A stretch of DNA of 64,000 nt from Rhodobiaceae bacterium (GTDB lineage: Bacteria > Pseudomonadota > Alphaproteobacteria > Parvibaculales > Parvibaculaceae). Each line of letters starts with the position of its first letter. Within the stretch, counting starts at the first letter, position 1. Location: NCBI GenBank assembly GCA_021404525.1, contig JAAWWE010000010.1, positions 53,245-117,244 of the forward strand, written 5' to 3'. The notes below the pieces were generated by a model that was given only the letters and a program-made list of their open reading frames with translations, did not search any database and was not told where the DNA came from. Made by a program: the position numbers and the translations under genes. Of the stretch, positions 15,739 to 24,965 are shown one piece after another.

Positions 15739-16464
15739 TTACCTGCCTGCCAGCTCCTCCAGGACCTCCGCTGTCACCTCTGGCATTGAGAGGAATGGGG
15801 AATGTGCTGCTTCCAGGGTCTTCACCTGCGTAAAATTTGAAAAGCTCTGCATTTTGCGTTGCAGCTCAACCGGTATTGCCTGATCACCCGTACATTCAAT
15901 AAAGGCCTTTGGAACGGAGCCAAAACGTTCGGGTGTGATCGAGACACTGGAGAAAAGCGGACGTACAGGTTGTGGGATCAGCGCAGCCGTCGCTTCCTTC
16001 TGAATATCTGGTGCGCAGTCGGTGTAAAGGAACTCTGGCGCGGTGTCGGGACGCACAGAGTTCGTCCCACCGAGAATATTGAAATCGCTATGTAGAATCC
16101 TTCGGCGCAAAGAACGGTCCGCGATGATCATGGGCAGCAACCTGCCCTTCCTATTGGGCACGAAGGCGGTGAGGAAAATGAGTTTCTGAAAAAGCTCCGG
16201 GCGGCTCTCCGCCGCCATGGCAAGGACAAAGCCCGCCATGGAATGGCCCACGCAGATCGGCTTTTCTTCCAGGTCTCCTGCGACGTCGATGATCGCCGTC
16301 GCATATTTTTCCATGGTGATGGACCAGGGACTCAGATTATCGCCGCCATGCCCTGGCAGGGTAGGCGTCACAACATCATGGCCGCGAGATCGCAGACGCG
16401 ACGCTAAATGCTCCCAGCACTCCGCATCGTGCCAAGCGCCATGAACCAGTAGGAATGTCGCCAT
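15739..16464 (-). CDS. Alpha/beta hydrolase (plant-esterase-like, EstC type)
   Basis: A 241-aa cytosolic alpha/beta hydrolase. HGAWHDAECWEHLASRL near the N-terminus is the oxyanion region, and the nucleophile Ser is in CVGHSMAGFVLAM. The acid is likely Asp in ECTGDQAIPVELQ, and the catalytic His lies in EAAHSPFLSMPEV. It resembles the salicylate-esterase/hydroxynitrile-lyase-like group of small esterases. It is convergent with fabI, with only 3 bp between stop codons, and is followed by no visible terminator. Natural substrate unknown. Confidence 0.85.
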   Translation of the reverse strand: MATFLLVHGAWHDAECWEHLASRLRSRGHDVVTPTLPGHGGDNLSPWSITMEKYATAIIDVAGDLEEKPICVGHSMAGFVLAMAAESRPELFQKLIFLTAFVPNRKGRLLPMIIADRSLRRRILHSDFNILGGTNSVRPDTAPEFLYTDCAPDIQKEATAALIPQPVRPLFSSVSITPERFGSVPKAFIECTGDQAIPVELQRKMQSFSNFTQVKTLEAAHSPFLSMPEVTAEVLEELAGR

Positions 16465-16476
16465 ATCTCAAGAACT

Positions 16477-17163
16477 CTAATCGGGACGCTTCAGTTCCAA
16501 CACATCATAGGTGCTTTCGAGAACTGACCAAGGAAACACGACTTTCAGACGCCCGTCGGCCAGCTGGCTCAGAACGCCCACCTTGTCCTGTCGCTGAGGA
16601 TTGGTAATGCCACCTTCAGGCCCCGAATAGGCACGCTGCGGCTCGTCATTATAGGTCGGTGCTGCCAGCAATACCCTCCGGTCGGGCCCATCCTGATAAA
16701 GGCGGCCGGACAGGCGCTGCGAGCCGGATCGTTTTTCGAAAAACAAGAAGCCGTCCCGCACCGTCACTTTGCAGTCAAACCAGCTGTAGACGACAAGGCC
16801 TGAGAACTTGCCGCCAACTTTGATGGTCCTGCACGCCCACCAGCCAAGCAGGTCAGCGTCATTAACGGGCTTTGTCTCCGCATCCATCACTTTGTGAAAG
16901 GCAGCACGCTCACGAATGGTCGCTGAGGCGCCATAGGATTCTTCGGTGCCGAGCGCCACGGCCTCCTCAAGACGGGCCAAGCGATCGCGGTCGAATTCTG
17001 TGACCACATTCGTCCACAAATATTCCGGCGGAATGCCCAGATTTTCCTCTGCCTGTGGCCCTTCAGCGGTGCTGTCTTGCGCCGCACTCTGCGGTGTTTC
17101 CGCGTGCGCTCCACTCATAAGAGCCATCGCTATGACCAGCGTAAGTGCGAAACCGGTCCTCAT
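16477..17163 (-). CDS. Secreted protein, DUF4893-like
   Basis: A 228-aa protein with a textbook signal peptide (MRTGFALTLVIAMALMSGAH, cleavage near AHA-ET). The mature part has RDRLARLEEAVALGTEE, GWWACRTIKVGG and YSWFDCKVTVRDG, a pattern I associate with DUF4893, a periplasmic family of unknown function. Two Cys (WACRT and WFDCKV) could form a disulfide. The ATG at 17163 is chosen because GAGAGGA lies at suitable distance; the ATG at 17172 abuts that sequence. It lies 12 bp upstream of the hydrolase gene, so the two are probably co-transcribed. Confidence 0.65.
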   Translation of the reverse strand: MRTGFALTLVIAMALMSGAHAETPQSAAQDSTAEGPQAEENLGIPPEYLWTNVVTEFDRDRLARLEEAVALGTEESYGASATIRERAAFHKVMDAETKPVNDADLLGWWACRTIKVGGKFSGLVVYSWFDCKVTVRDGFLFFEKRSGSQRLSGRLYQDGPDRRVLLAAPTYNDEPQRAYSGPEGGITNPQRQDKVGVLSQLADGRLKVVFPWSVLESTYDVLELKRPD

Positions 17164-17256
17164 GCCCCACATTCCTCTCAATTCCCGAGCCACTCTGTCG
17201 TCACCATCTTCCATCAGGAACCGTTTCCAAATTGTCTAGAAAAGCGGTCCCGCATG

Positions 17257-17285
17257 AAAAAAGGGCCCCCAAGAGGGAGCCCTTT
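17257..17285 (-). terminator. Rho-independent terminator of pnp
   Basis: On the minus strand AAAGGGCTCCC and GGGGGCCCTTT pair around a short TCTT loop and run into six T residues. It lies 33 bp after the pnp stop and ends the rpsO-pnp segment before the DUF4893-like gene. Confidence 0.85.
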
Positions 17286-17317
17286 ATCTTGTCGTGTTGA
17301 CGCCAGAGCGCCAAGAC

Positions 17318-19519
17318 TTAATCGGATTTTTCTTCTGCAGGTTTCCGACGGCGACGGCGTGGCTTGTCCCCATCGGACTTATCACCACCTTCGGCCTTAT
17401 CGCCTTCTTCGCGAGGAATTTCCTCACCTGTTTCCTGGTTAACAACCTTCATGGAGAGGCGAACCTTGCCGCGATCATCAAAGCCCAAGAGCTTCACGAA
17501 CACTTCGTCACCTTCCTTCACCACATCGGTCACCTGGGCCACTTTGCGTGGTTCCAGCTGCGAAATGTGAACCAGACCATCTTTTGGCCCGAAGAAGTTC
17601 ACGAAGGCTCCAAAGTCCACCGTCTTCACGACCGTGCCTTTGTAGATCACGCCGACTTCAGGCTCAGCCGTGATACCGGTGATCCAGTCGATCGCCGCCT
17701 TGATGCTTTCAGCATCAGAAGACGACACTTTGACGATGCCTTCGTCATTAATGTCGACCTTCGCACCCGTTTCTTCAACGATCTGACGGATGACCTTACC
17801 GCCCGCACCGATCACATCGCGGATCTTGTCGGTTGGAACAGTCATGGTCTCGATGCGTGGGGCATATTCACCCAACTCTTCGCGACCTTCGGAAATCGCT
17901 TTCGCCATCTCACCGAGAATATGCAGCCGGCCGCCCTTCGCCTGGTCGAGCGCGGTTTGCATGATGTCTTTGGTGATGCCGGTGATCTTGATGTCCATCT
18001 GAAGCGACGTGATGCCTTCTTCAGATCCAGCAACCTTAAAGTCCATGTCGCCAAGGTGATCTTCATCACCCAGAATGTCAGAGAGAACGGCAACGCCGTC
18101 ATCTTCCTTGATGAGGCCCATGGCAATCCCTGCCACAGGGCGCACCAGAGGCACACCTGCATCCATCATTGCGAGAGACGAGCCACAGACGGTCGCCATG
18201 GAGGACGAGCCGTTAGATTCCGTGATCTCTGAAACAAGGCGGATGGTGTAAGGGAAGTCTTCGCGTGTTGGCAGAACAGCGCGCAGCGCCCGCCAGGCGA
18301 GCTTTCCGTGGCCAACTTCACGACGGCCTGTGAAACCTACGCGACCTGTTTCCCCAACTGAGTAAGGTGGGAAGTTGTAATGCAACAGGAAGTTCTCTTT
18401 ATAAGTGCCTTCCAGAGCGTCGATGAACTGTTCGTCGTCACCGGTGCCGAGCGTTGCAACCACAAGACCCTGCGTCTCACCACGGGTGAAAAGCGATGAG
18501 CCGTGTGTGCGTGGCAGGATGCCGACTTCCGACACGATTGGACGCACTGTTTCCAGGTCGCGACCATCAATACGCTTGGATGTTTTGATGATGGAGCCGC
18601 GAACGATTTTCTTTTCGATGCCCTTGAACGACCCACCAACCTTATTTGCAGGGTAGGCGTTCTCATCTTCTTCGCCTGCAAGCTCAGCCAGCGCTTTGTC
18701 GCGGGCTTCGGCAACCTTTGCCTGACGCTCCATCTTGTCAGCGATGGAGTAGGCAGCTTCGAGATCAGATTCGACAAGCGCGGCAACTTTTGCGTCCAGT
18801 TCGCTTGTATCTTCTTCTTCGATGGCCCGCGGCTCTTTTGCCGCTTTTTCCGCCAGACGGATGATCATGTCGATCACAGGCTGGAAGTTCTCATGGCCGA
18901 ACATGACGGCGCCCAACATGATGTCTTCAGAAAGCTCTTTTGCTTCCGATTCAACCATCAGAACGGCGTCTTCGGTACCAGCAACCACAAGATCAAGTGA
19001 GCTTTCAGGCAGCTCGTCGATCATTGGGTTCAAGGAATATTCGCCATCAATATAGCCAACGCGCGCAGCACCAATCGGGCCCATGAAAGGGATGCCGGAA
19101 ATGGTGAGAGCCGCAGAGGTTGCAACCATGGCCACGATGTCTGGATCGTTTTCCATATCGTGAGAAATCACGGTCGTGATGATCTGCGTTTCGTTTTTGA
19201 AGCTCTTATGGAAGAGCGGGCGGATCGGGCGGTCGATCAGGCGGCTGACAAGCGTTTCTTTTTCACTTGGGCGGCCTTCGCGCTTAAAGAAGCCGCCTGG
19301 GATCTTACCGGCAGCATATGTCTTTTCCTGGTAGTTCACCGTGAGCGGGAAGAAGTCCAGCCCTGGCTTTGGCTGACGGTCAGCCACAGCAGTTGCGAGC
19401 ACTGTTGTCTCGCCATACGTCACCATCACGGCGCCATCCGCCTGACGGGCTACCTTACCCGTTTCGATGATGAGGGGCCGTCCGCCCCATTCAATTTCCT
19501 CTCGGACAATATCAAACAT
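17318..19519 (-). CDS. pnp: Polyribonucleotide nucleotidyltransferase (PNPase)
   Basis: 3'-5' phosphorolytic exoribonuclease, a homotrimer and core component of the RNA degradosome. 733 aa. The first RNase PH domain contains [16 protein letters not shown] and [14 protein letters not shown]; the second contains [17 protein letters not shown] and [17 protein letters not shown]. The KH domain has [15 protein letters not shown] and the S1 domain [16 protein letters not shown]. The last 30 residues are a highly charged tail ([16 protein letters not shown]), a common alphaproteobacterial extension. AGGAAACTGAA precedes the ATG. A seven-codon ORF with a near-perfect Shine-Dalgarno lies just upstream and may influence its translation. 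Confidence 0.96.
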   Translation of the reverse strand: MFDIVREEIEWGGRPLIIETGKVARQADGAVMVTYGETTVLATAVADRQPKPGLDFFPLTVNYQEKTYAAGKIPGGFFKREGRPSEKETLVSRLIDRPIRPLFHKSFKNETQIITTVISHDMENDPDIVAMVATSAALTISGIPFMGPIGAARVGYIDGEYSLNPMIDELPESSLDLVVAGTEDAVLMVESEAKELSEDIMLGAVMFGHENFQPVIDMIIRLAEKAAKEPRAIEEEDTSELDAKVAALVESDLEAAYSIADKMERQAKVAEARDKALAELAGEEDENAYPANKVGGSFKGIEKKIVRGSIIKTSKRIDGRDLETVRPIVSEVGILPRTHGSSLFTRGETQGLVVATLGTGDDEQFIDALEGTYKENFLLHYNFPPYSVGETGRVGFTGRREVGHGKLAWRALRAVLPTREDFPYTIRLVSEITESNGSSSMATVCGSSLAMMDAGVPLVRPVAGIAMGLIKEDDGVAVLSDILGDEDHLGDMDFKVAGSEEGITSLQMDIKITGITKDIMQTALDQAKGGRLHILGEMAKAISEGREELGEYAPRIETMTVPTDKIRDVIGAGGKVIRQIVEETGAKVDINDEGIVKVSSSDAESIKAAIDWITGITAEPEVGVIYKGTVVKTVDFGAFVNFFGPKDGLVHISQLEPRKVAQVTDVVKEGDEVFVKLLGFDDRGKVRLSMKVVNQETGEEIPREEGDKAEGGDKSDGDKPRRRRRKPAEEKSD

Positions 19520-19528
19520 TTCAGTTTC

Positions 19529-19552
19529 CTAATTTGCGCCTTCATTTCTCAT
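19529..19552 (-). other. Seven-codon leader ORF before pnp
   Basis: The minus strand reads CCGGAGGTGATGAT immediately before ATG, then codons for MRNEGAN and a TAG stop. The pnp ATG is 9 bp beyond the stop. The GGAGGTG is the best Shine-Dalgarno match I see in the window, better than that of pnp itself. It may be a leader peptide that couples or competes with pnp initiation, or a ribosome standby site. Translation is unproven. Confidence 0.4.
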
Positions 19553-19760
19553 ATCATCACCTCCGGATCGGTTTTGTTTAGCCGGAAGCGTGGCGCGTCG
19601 GTTATGCCGCTTTCGTGTCTGCGGCCGGATTGTGGACGAGGCCCAACCGAAATTTCATTTGCCCAGATGCTCAAGAGACAGAAGCGGTAGGGGCAATTTC
19701 GGAATGGTCCGCGTCAAACGGACAGAGTCTCTTTTACTCGTATCAACTAGACGTTGGAGA

Positions 19761-19798
19761 AACACGAAAAGCGCTCGGTCCCGTTTGGAGCGAACGCT
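19761..19798 (-). terminator. Terminator-like stem after rpsO
   Basis: The minus-strand arms GCGTTCG and CGAGCGC (one G-U pair) enclose a 13-nt loop and are followed by TTTTCGTGTTTC. It lies about 34 bp after the rpsO stop and may be a partial terminator or a processing hairpin, as at the rpsO-pnp junction of E. coli. Confidence 0.5.
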
Positions 19799-19830
19799 GT
19801 TTCATGGGTCGAGAAGCCAAGGCCTCTCTC

Positions 19831-20100
19831 TTATCTCCGGATACCGAGGCGTTTAATTATCGCTTCGTAACGCGCCTGTTCTTTGCCCTTTACATAGTCG
19901 AGCAAACGACGGCGCTGGCTCACCATTTTCAGAAGGCCGCGGCGGGAGTGATTGTCCTTACCGTGGGTTTTGAAATGGTCTGTCAGATTGGTGATCCGTT
20001 CGGTCAGAATGGCAATCTGTACTTCCGGCGAACCGGTATCACCCTCACCTTGAGCGAATTCTTTGATCAGTTCTTGCTTGCGATCAGCTGTGATCGACAT
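19831..20100 (-). CDS. rpsO: 30S ribosomal protein S15
   Basis: Primary 16S rRNA-binding protein of the small subunit. 89 aa, the normal size. It shows [40 protein letters not shown] and [20 protein letters not shown], the S15 family pattern throughout. The ATG at 20100 (MSITADRK) follows AGGAGTTGCCG; a TTG two codons earlier is unlikely. It lies between truB and pnp, the conserved truB-rpsO-pnp order. Confidence 0.97.
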   Translation of the reverse strand: MSITADRKQELIKEFAQGEGDTGSPEVQIAILTERITNLTDHFKTHGKDNHSRRGLLKMVSQRRRLLDYVKGKEQARYEAIIKRLGIRR

Positions 20101-20142
20101 CGGCAACTCCTAAAAATTGGCCGGGGAAACTCCCGGGACCTT

Positions 20143-21114
20143 TCAGAACCCTTCGCCGGAAGCCGCATGCGACGTCCGAGTGAAGCCCTGATCGGTCAGG
20201 TTAAAAACGCGTACCGGCTTCAATTCGCCCCGGTCATATTCAGCCAAGGCAACCGGCGTTCCGCCTGCAACGGTGAGGGCTACGCCCTCGAGTACCGGTG
20301 CATCACGGCCGCGTAACAAAATCGCCTGTCCCTGCTTCAATCGAGCTGCATCCTGATCGCTCACGGCCACCGCCGGGATGTCGTCCAGCGCGGTCTCAAG
20401 CGGATGTAGATGCGCCCACAAGGTCGGGCGAGCGGCGGCACTATTGCCGAACTCCTTCAGTTTATCCAGCGAAATCGACAGATCTTCGCCAAAAGGTCCT
20501 GTTGAAAGGCGCCGCAAGGCCACAACATGGCCAAAACAGCCCAAAATCTCTCCCAAATCCCGGGCCAGGGACCGGACATAGGTACCTTTTGAGCAGGTAA
20601 TCTCGAAAGTGGCATGGTCGGAATCGGGGAGATCAAGGATCTCAGCCTCATAGATGGTCACCGGGCGCGATTTCAGCTCCACGGTCTCACCATCACGGGC
20701 AATGTCATAGGCCCTCTCACCGTCCACCTTGATGGCGGAGAATTGGGGGGGCACCTGCTCGATATCGCCTAAAAACCCCTCCAATGCAGCCTCTATGGCG
20801 CCTCTGTCGGGCCGCTGGTCGCTAGAACGAACAACCTTGCCTTCAGCGTCGTCGGTCGTCGTTGCTGCGCCCCATTTCACGGTGAAGCGGTAGACCTTCT
20901 CACTATCGACAACAAACGGAATGGTTTTGGTCGCCTCGCCCAGGGCGATGGGCAGAATGCCCTCGGCAAGCGGGTCAAGCGTGCCGGCATGCCCTGCTTT
21001 CTGCGCATTGAACGCACGACGAACCGCGCCCACAACTTGCGTTGAGGTCGGCCCCACAGGTTTGTCGACAATCACCCAGCCCGATACCGGATCACCCTTC
21101 TTGCGTCGGCCCAT
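20143..21114 (-). CDS. truB: tRNA pseudouridine(55) synthase
   Basis: Converts U55 in the T loop of tRNAs to pseudouridine. 323 aa from the ATG at 21114. The catalytic Asp is in HAGTLDPLAEGILPIALG. Other family motifs are GWVIVDKPVGPTS, PPQFSAIKVDGERAYDIAR and SKGTYVRSLARDLGE. The start is 4 bp beyond the rbfA stop, so translation is probably coupled; the longer frame (to 21150) would overlap rbfA. The C-terminal 90 residues are the PUA-like region of bacterial TruB. Confidence 0.96.
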   Translation of the reverse strand: MGRRKKGDPVSGWVIVDKPVGPTSTQVVGAVRRAFNAQKAGHAGTLDPLAEGILPIALGEATKTIPFVVDSEKVYRFTVKWGAATTTDDAEGKVVRSSDQRPDRGAIEAALEGFLGDIEQVPPQFSAIKVDGERAYDIARDGETVELKSRPVTIYEAEILDLPDSDHATFEITCSKGTYVRSLARDLGEILGCFGHVVALRRLSTGPFGEDLSISLDKLKEFGNSAAARPTLWAHLHPLETALDDIPAVAVSDQDAARLKQGQAILLRGRDAPVLEGVALTVAGGTPVALAEYDRGELKPVRVFNLTDQGFTRTSHAASGEGF

Positions 21115-21118
21115 CGTT

Positions 21119-21568
21119 TCAGCCCTCGCCGTCTGAGTCAGAGGAACCATCTTCAGGGTCTTTGGTCAGGTCGCGGGCGACTTTGGGCGAACTCAGCATG
21201 GCGTCGACGCTCTCCGCATAGTCGAATGTCGTGTCAGCCTCAAAAGTGAGATCGGGCATGTGTTTTAGAGTCACTGCCCGGGAGACCTCACCACGAAAGA
21301 ACTTCTTCGCCTTGTTGAGTGCATCTACAACGGATGTGGGGTCACCATGTCCGAGCGGCACGACATAAGCGACGGCATTTTTCAGGTCCGGGCTTGCTCT
21401 CACTTCCGAGACGGTGATGATCGCATCCTGCAGCACGGGATCCCGCACATCGCGGCGTGTAAAGATTTCAGAGAGCGCGGCACGCAGTACCTCACCAATG
21501 CGCAGCTGCCGCTGGCTCGGTGCTTTCCCCGACGGGTGCTTGGTGGTTCCTTTACGGCGCTGGCTCAT
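21119..21568 (-). CDS. rbfA: 30S ribosome-binding factor A
   Basis: Assembly factor that binds the immature 30S subunit near helix 1 of 16S rRNA. 149 aa. The KH-type fold is seen in QLRIGEVLRAALSEIFTRRD, VLQDAIITVSEVRASPDLKN and MPDLTFEADTTFDYAESVDAM. The N-terminus is basic, and a short acidic tail (SDSDGEG) follows. It lies between infB and truB, but two stem-loops with T-rich tails separate it from infB. Confidence 0.94.
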   Translation of the reverse strand: MSQRRKGTTKHPSGKAPSQRQLRIGEVLRAALSEIFTRRDVRDPVLQDAIITVSEVRASPDLKNAVAYVVPLGHGDPTSVVDALNKAKKFFRGEVSRAVTLKHMPDLTFEADTTFDYAESVDAMLSSPKVARDLTKDPEDGSSDSDGEG

Positions 21569-21593
21569 AGCTCTCTACTTCAAAAAGGGAGAA

Positions 21594-21619
21594 GACCGCC
21601 CGGTTTTAACCGGACAGTC
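21594..21619 (-). terminator. Second stem-loop between infB and rbfA
   Basis: The arms GACTGTCCGG and CCGGGCGGTC pair over 10 bp (two G-U) around TTAAAA, followed on the minus strand by TTCTCCCTTTTTG. It lies 26 bp upstream of the rbfA start codon. Confidence 0.6.
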
Positions 21620-21632
21620 CTCACTCAACTTC

Positions 21633-21656
21633 AAAAAATCAGGCTCAATAGCCCTG
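21633..21656 (-). terminator. Rho-independent terminator directly after infB
   Basis: On the minus strand CAGGGCT, loop ATTG, then AGCCTG (one bulge) is followed by ATTTTTTG. It begins 5 bp after the infB stop. Together with the stem at 21594 it forms a tandem pair inside an otherwise continuous operon. Confidence 0.65.
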
Positions 21657-21661
21657 TTCAT

Positions 21662-24259
21662 TTAGTCCAGGGTTCGGGCGATCTCTTCGACATCGAAGCA
21701 CTCGATCACGTCACCAGGACGCATGTCCTGATAGTTCTCAAAGCTCATGCCGCACTCCTGGCCGTTGCCCACTTCCTTCACTTCATCTTTGAAGCGCTTC
21801 AGTGTGGAGAGTGTGCCTTCGTGGATCACCACATCGTCGCGAATGAGGCGCACTTTCGAGCCACGTTTGACGGTGCCTTCAGTGATCTTGCACCCGGCGA
21901 TCCGCCCCACTTTCGAGATATTGAACACTTCAAGAATTTCGGCATTGCCGTTGAAGGTCTCGCGCACTTCCGGTGACAGAAGGCCAGACATGGCCGCCTT
22001 CACATCATCCACCAGATCGTAGATGACCGAGTAGTAGCGGATCTCAATCCCTGCAGCCCGCGCTGCATCCCGTGCCTGGGCGTTGGCGCGAACGTTAAAG
22101 CCAATGACCGGCGCGCCGGATGCATTCGCCAAGGTGACGTCCGCTTCCGTAATGCCACCTACGCCAGAGTGAATGACCCGGGCAGACACTTCGTCCGTGC
22201 CTAGTTTTTCCATCGCCTGAACAATTGCTTCGGAAGAGCCCTGCACGTCAGACTTCACGACGATTGGCAGTTCCTGACGATCTGCTTCCTTCAGCTGAGT
22301 CAGCATCTGATCAAGAGATGTGCGCCCTGAGCCGCCAACGCGCTTGTCACGTTGCATGCGCTGACGATAGTCAGCCACTTCACGCGCGCGCGCCTCGTTT
22401 TCAACCACCACAAAAACGTCGCCAGCTTCCGGCGTTCCGTTCAGACCCAGCACCTCTACCGGCTGGGATGGTCCAGCGCTCTCAACGCTTTCGCCGCGGT
22501 CATTTATGAGGGCACGAACTTTACCCCATTCGGCACCCGCGACGAGAATGTCACCAACCGCCAGCGTCCCGCGCTGAACGAGCAGTGTGCCAACAGGGCC
22601 CCGGCCCTTATCAAGCTTGGCTTCTACGATCACGCCTTCGCCTGGACGGTCGGCGTTGGCTTTCAGTTCAAGGATCTCCGCCTGAAGCACGATGGCTTCT
22701 TCCAGCTTGTCGAGACCCTCTTTGGTGTGCGCTGAAACTTCCACAGCCTGGATGTCCCCACCCATGTCTTCCACGAAGATTTCGTGCTGCAGTAGTTCGT
22801 TCTTCACACGCTGTGGCTCTGCTGCTGGCTTGTCGCACTTATTAATGGCGACAATGATCGGCACTTCTGCAGCTTTGGCGTGATTGATCGCTTCAATCGT
22901 CTGCGGCATCACGCCATCGTCGGCGGCCACCACAAGAATGACGATATCGGTTGATTTCGCACCACGGGCACGCATGGAGGTAAAGGCTTCGTGGCCTGGC
23001 GTATCGAGGAAGGTAATTTTGTCCCCGGATTCCATGTTCACCTGATAGGCACCGATATGCTGGGTAATGCCGCCAGCTTCACCGGCAACCACGTCTGTCT
23101 GGCGAAGGGCATCCAACAGTGACGTCTTACCATGGTCAACGTGGCCCATGACGGTGACGACAGGTGCGCGCGGGTTTTTCGCTTCATCCGCATCATCGTC
23201 GGTGACCAGACCTTCTTCAACGTCTGCCTCTGACACACGCTTCACAGTGTGTCCCAATTCTTCAGCAATGAGCTGCGCGGAGTCGCTGTCGATCACATCA
23301 TTGATGGTGACCATCTCACCCTGTTTCATCAGGATCTTGATCACGTCAACTGCACGTTCTGCCATCCGGTTGGCCAGTTCCTGAACCGTGATCGCTTCCG
23401 GGATCACAACTTCACGAACAACCTTGGCGGCAGGGCCTGCCTGGCCCATCGCTTTCTTTTTCTCGCGTTCCGCACGACGGCGCATGGCGGCGAGAGACTT
23501 CTGCCGATCTCCATCAGATCCACGGAGCGCGCTATCAATGGTGAGCTTGCCCGCACGACGGCGAGGCTCGTTCCGACGTGTTGGCGTTGGTGTTGGACGC
23601 GCGTCGCCTGGACGGCCACGTGGTTTCTTGTCGTCCGACTTAGCCGCTTTCGGCGCCGTTTTCGCGGCAGGCTTTGTTTCTTCGCCTGGCGGTGGCGGCG
23701 GCGTGGCGTCGAGACGTTTCTGCGCCTCAACTTCAGCCTGTTTCTTGGCTTCTTCTTCCGCCTTCAGGCGCTTGGCTTCTTCAGCTTCGCGTTTGGCGGC
23801 TTCTGCCTCTTCCTTCGCGCGGATCTTCTCTTCTTCCGCGCGGCGGACCGCTTCTATCTCTGCGCGCTTGCGATCTTCTTCTTCACGCACACGCGCCATA
23901 TCGAGCGCTCGCCCACGGGCTTTCTTTTCTTCTTCCGTCAGCGTGCGCAGTACCATACCGCTGCGGTCTTTTTTCGGCGCAGGAGCTGGCTCCGCTGCTT
24001 TCGGCGCGGCCGGTTTTGGCGCAGCCGGTTTTTTCACCGCCGTTTTGGGCGTTGGTGTCGCCACTTTCTTCTCTTCTGTCGCCGGCGCTGCCTTGCCAGT
24101 CGGCTTGATCGTGCGTTTCCGCTTTGTCTCAACGACAACCGATTTGGAGCGGCCATGCGAAATGTTCTGGCGCACATGGCCAGAGTCCACCGTCCGCTTC
24201 AGGCTGAGAGTTTTCCCGCCTGCTGGCTTCCGTTCGCCGTCGTCCGTCTGATCGCTCAT
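21662..24259 (-). CDS. infB: Translation initiation factor IF-2
   Basis: GTPase that brings initiator tRNA to the 30S subunit and promotes subunit joining. 865 aa. The first 260 residues are a long Lys/Glu/Ala-rich coiled region ([20 protein letters not shown] and similar), usual for alphaproteobacterial IF-2. The G domain has [14 protein letters not shown] (G1), DTPGHEAF (G3) and NKCDKP (G4). Domains II to IV follow, with the fMet-tRNA-binding C-terminus ending near [17 protein letters not shown]. It starts 1 bp after the stop of the YlxR gene. Confidence 0.97.
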   Translation of the reverse strand: MSDQTDDGERKPAGGKTLSLKRTVDSGHVRQNISHGRSKSVVVETKRKRTIKPTGKAAPATEEKKVATPTPKTAVKKPAAPKPAAPKAAEPAPAPKKDRSGMVLRTLTEEEKKARGRALDMARVREEEDRKRAEIEAVRRAEEEKIRAKEEAEAAKREAEEAKRLKAEEEAKKQAEVEAQKRLDATPPPPPGEETKPAAKTAPKAAKSDDKKPRGRPGDARPTPTPTRRNEPRRRAGKLTIDSALRGSDGDRQKSLAAMRRRAEREKKKAMGQAGPAAKVVREVVIPEAITVQELANRMAERAVDVIKILMKQGEMVTINDVIDSDSAQLIAEELGHTVKRVSEADVEEGLVTDDDADEAKNPRAPVVTVMGHVDHGKTSLLDALRQTDVVAGEAGGITQHIGAYQVNMESGDKITFLDTPGHEAFTSMRARGAKSTDIVILVVAADDGVMPQTIEAINHAKAAEVPIIVAINKCDKPAAEPQRVKNELLQHEIFVEDMGGDIQAVEVSAHTKEGLDKLEEAIVLQAEILELKANADRPGEGVIVEAKLDKGRGPVGTLLVQRGTLAVGDILVAGAEWGKVRALINDRGESVESAGPSQPVEVLGLNGTPEAGDVFVVVENEARAREVADYRQRMQRDKRVGGSGRTSLDQMLTQLKEADRQELPIVVKSDVQGSSEAIVQAMEKLGTDEVSARVIHSGVGGITEADVTLANASGAPVIGFNVRANAQARDAARAAGIEIRYYSVIYDLVDDVKAAMSGLLSPEVRETFNGNAEILEVFNISKVGRIAGCKITEGTVKRGSKVRLIRDDVVIHEGTLSTLKRFKDEVKEVGNGQECGMSFENYQDMRPGDVIECFDVEEIARTLD

Positions 24260-24260
24260 T

Positions 24261-24941
24261 CTATTCCTTTACGTCGCCTGGATCTGTCTGATCGTTCCAG
24301 GCTGCCAGTCTGGCAAAGTCCGCCAGCACCTTTTCTTGCATGCGTCCCGTTTTCAGGGCTGCATGTACCACATTTGACCGCCCCAATGCCAAGCCCATTT
24401 GGGCAGAACTGAGACCTCGTACCACCGGCAGATCGTTCATATCCGCCGCTTTTAGCTTTGCACGGAGCCTGCGGGACCCATCTCGGCCTGCATCCACCGC
24501 TTCAATCATCAATGCGACCGGTTCTCGGTCGAGGGTCTCAAACGCCCGTTCGAGGCCCATGATCAGCTCTCCTGAGCGCCGCGCTAACCCCAGGGTTTCT
24601 GCTGCACGCGCCTCCAGAAGCCGTTTTACGAGGTCCGCCAGTCCGTCTGGCACGGTGACCTGCTGTTTTGCCGCCCTGGCAAACGCCTTCTTGGCAATTG
24701 CCTGACCGAGCGCTTCCTGGGTCCCTGTGACCCAAATGCCGCGCCCTGGCAACTTTTCTGCCAAATCCGGCCCAATCGTGTCGTCAGGCCCGACAACAAA
24801 GCGAATGAGCCCCGCTTTTGGCTGGCTCTCGCCCGTGGCAATACACCTACGCTCGGACTTTTCCTTACCGGCTTTATGCCTGTTCGGCCTGTCTTCGCCA
24901 GCTTCACCTGACGATGGGTCGTTAGTCGGGGTCGCAGTCAT
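24261..24941 (-). CDS. YlxR (DUF448/RnpM)-type RNA-binding protein with L7Ae-like C-terminal domain
   Basis: A 226-aa protein found between nusA and infB in most bacteria. The N-terminal YlxR domain carries [20 protein letters not shown] and [15 protein letters not shown]. The Bacillus homologue is reported to bind RNase P RNA. The second half ([19 protein letters not shown] onward) resembles an L7Ae/L30e-like fold, a fusion that is common in Alphaproteobacteria. It lies 24 bp downstream of nusA and 1 bp upstream of infB, consistent with a role tied to translation or RNA processing. Confidence 0.87.
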   Translation of the reverse strand: MTATPTNDPSSGEAGEDRPNRHKAGKEKSERRCIATGESQPKAGLIRFVVGPDDTIGPDLAEKLPGRGIWVTGTQEALGQAIAKKAFARAAKQQVTVPDGLADLVKRLLEARAAETLGLARRSGELIMGLERAFETLDREPVALMIEAVDAGRDGSRRLRAKLKAADMNDLPVVRGLSSAQMGLALGRSNVVHAALKTGRMQEKVLADFARLAAWNDQTDPGDVKE

Positions 24942-24965
24942 TGCCAGCGCCCCTCAACCTTCGAC

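Larger units (their letters stand above)
19520..19830. other. rpsO-pnp intergenic region (311 bp)
   Basis: No annotated-size gene is supported here. In minus-strand order it holds a terminator-like stem for rpsO (19761-19798), an approximately 190-bp stretch with no recognisable RNA, and the seven-codon ORF with a strong ribosome binding site before pnp (19529-19552). In other bacteria this leader is where PNPase autoregulates its mRNA. Confidence 0.5.

Noticed and set aside
17294..18232. A 312-codon plus-strand open frame opposite pnp.
   Set aside because: pnp on the other strand has full-length domain matches; the opposite frame is rich in His, Phe and Arg with no recognisable motif.
23388..24412. 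Long open frames on the plus strand opposite infB (up to 387 codons).
   Set aside because: They are antisense shadows of the repetitive Lys/Glu/Ala-rich IF-2 N-terminus; the predicted proteins are low-complexity Arg/Phe/Ser runs with no domain.
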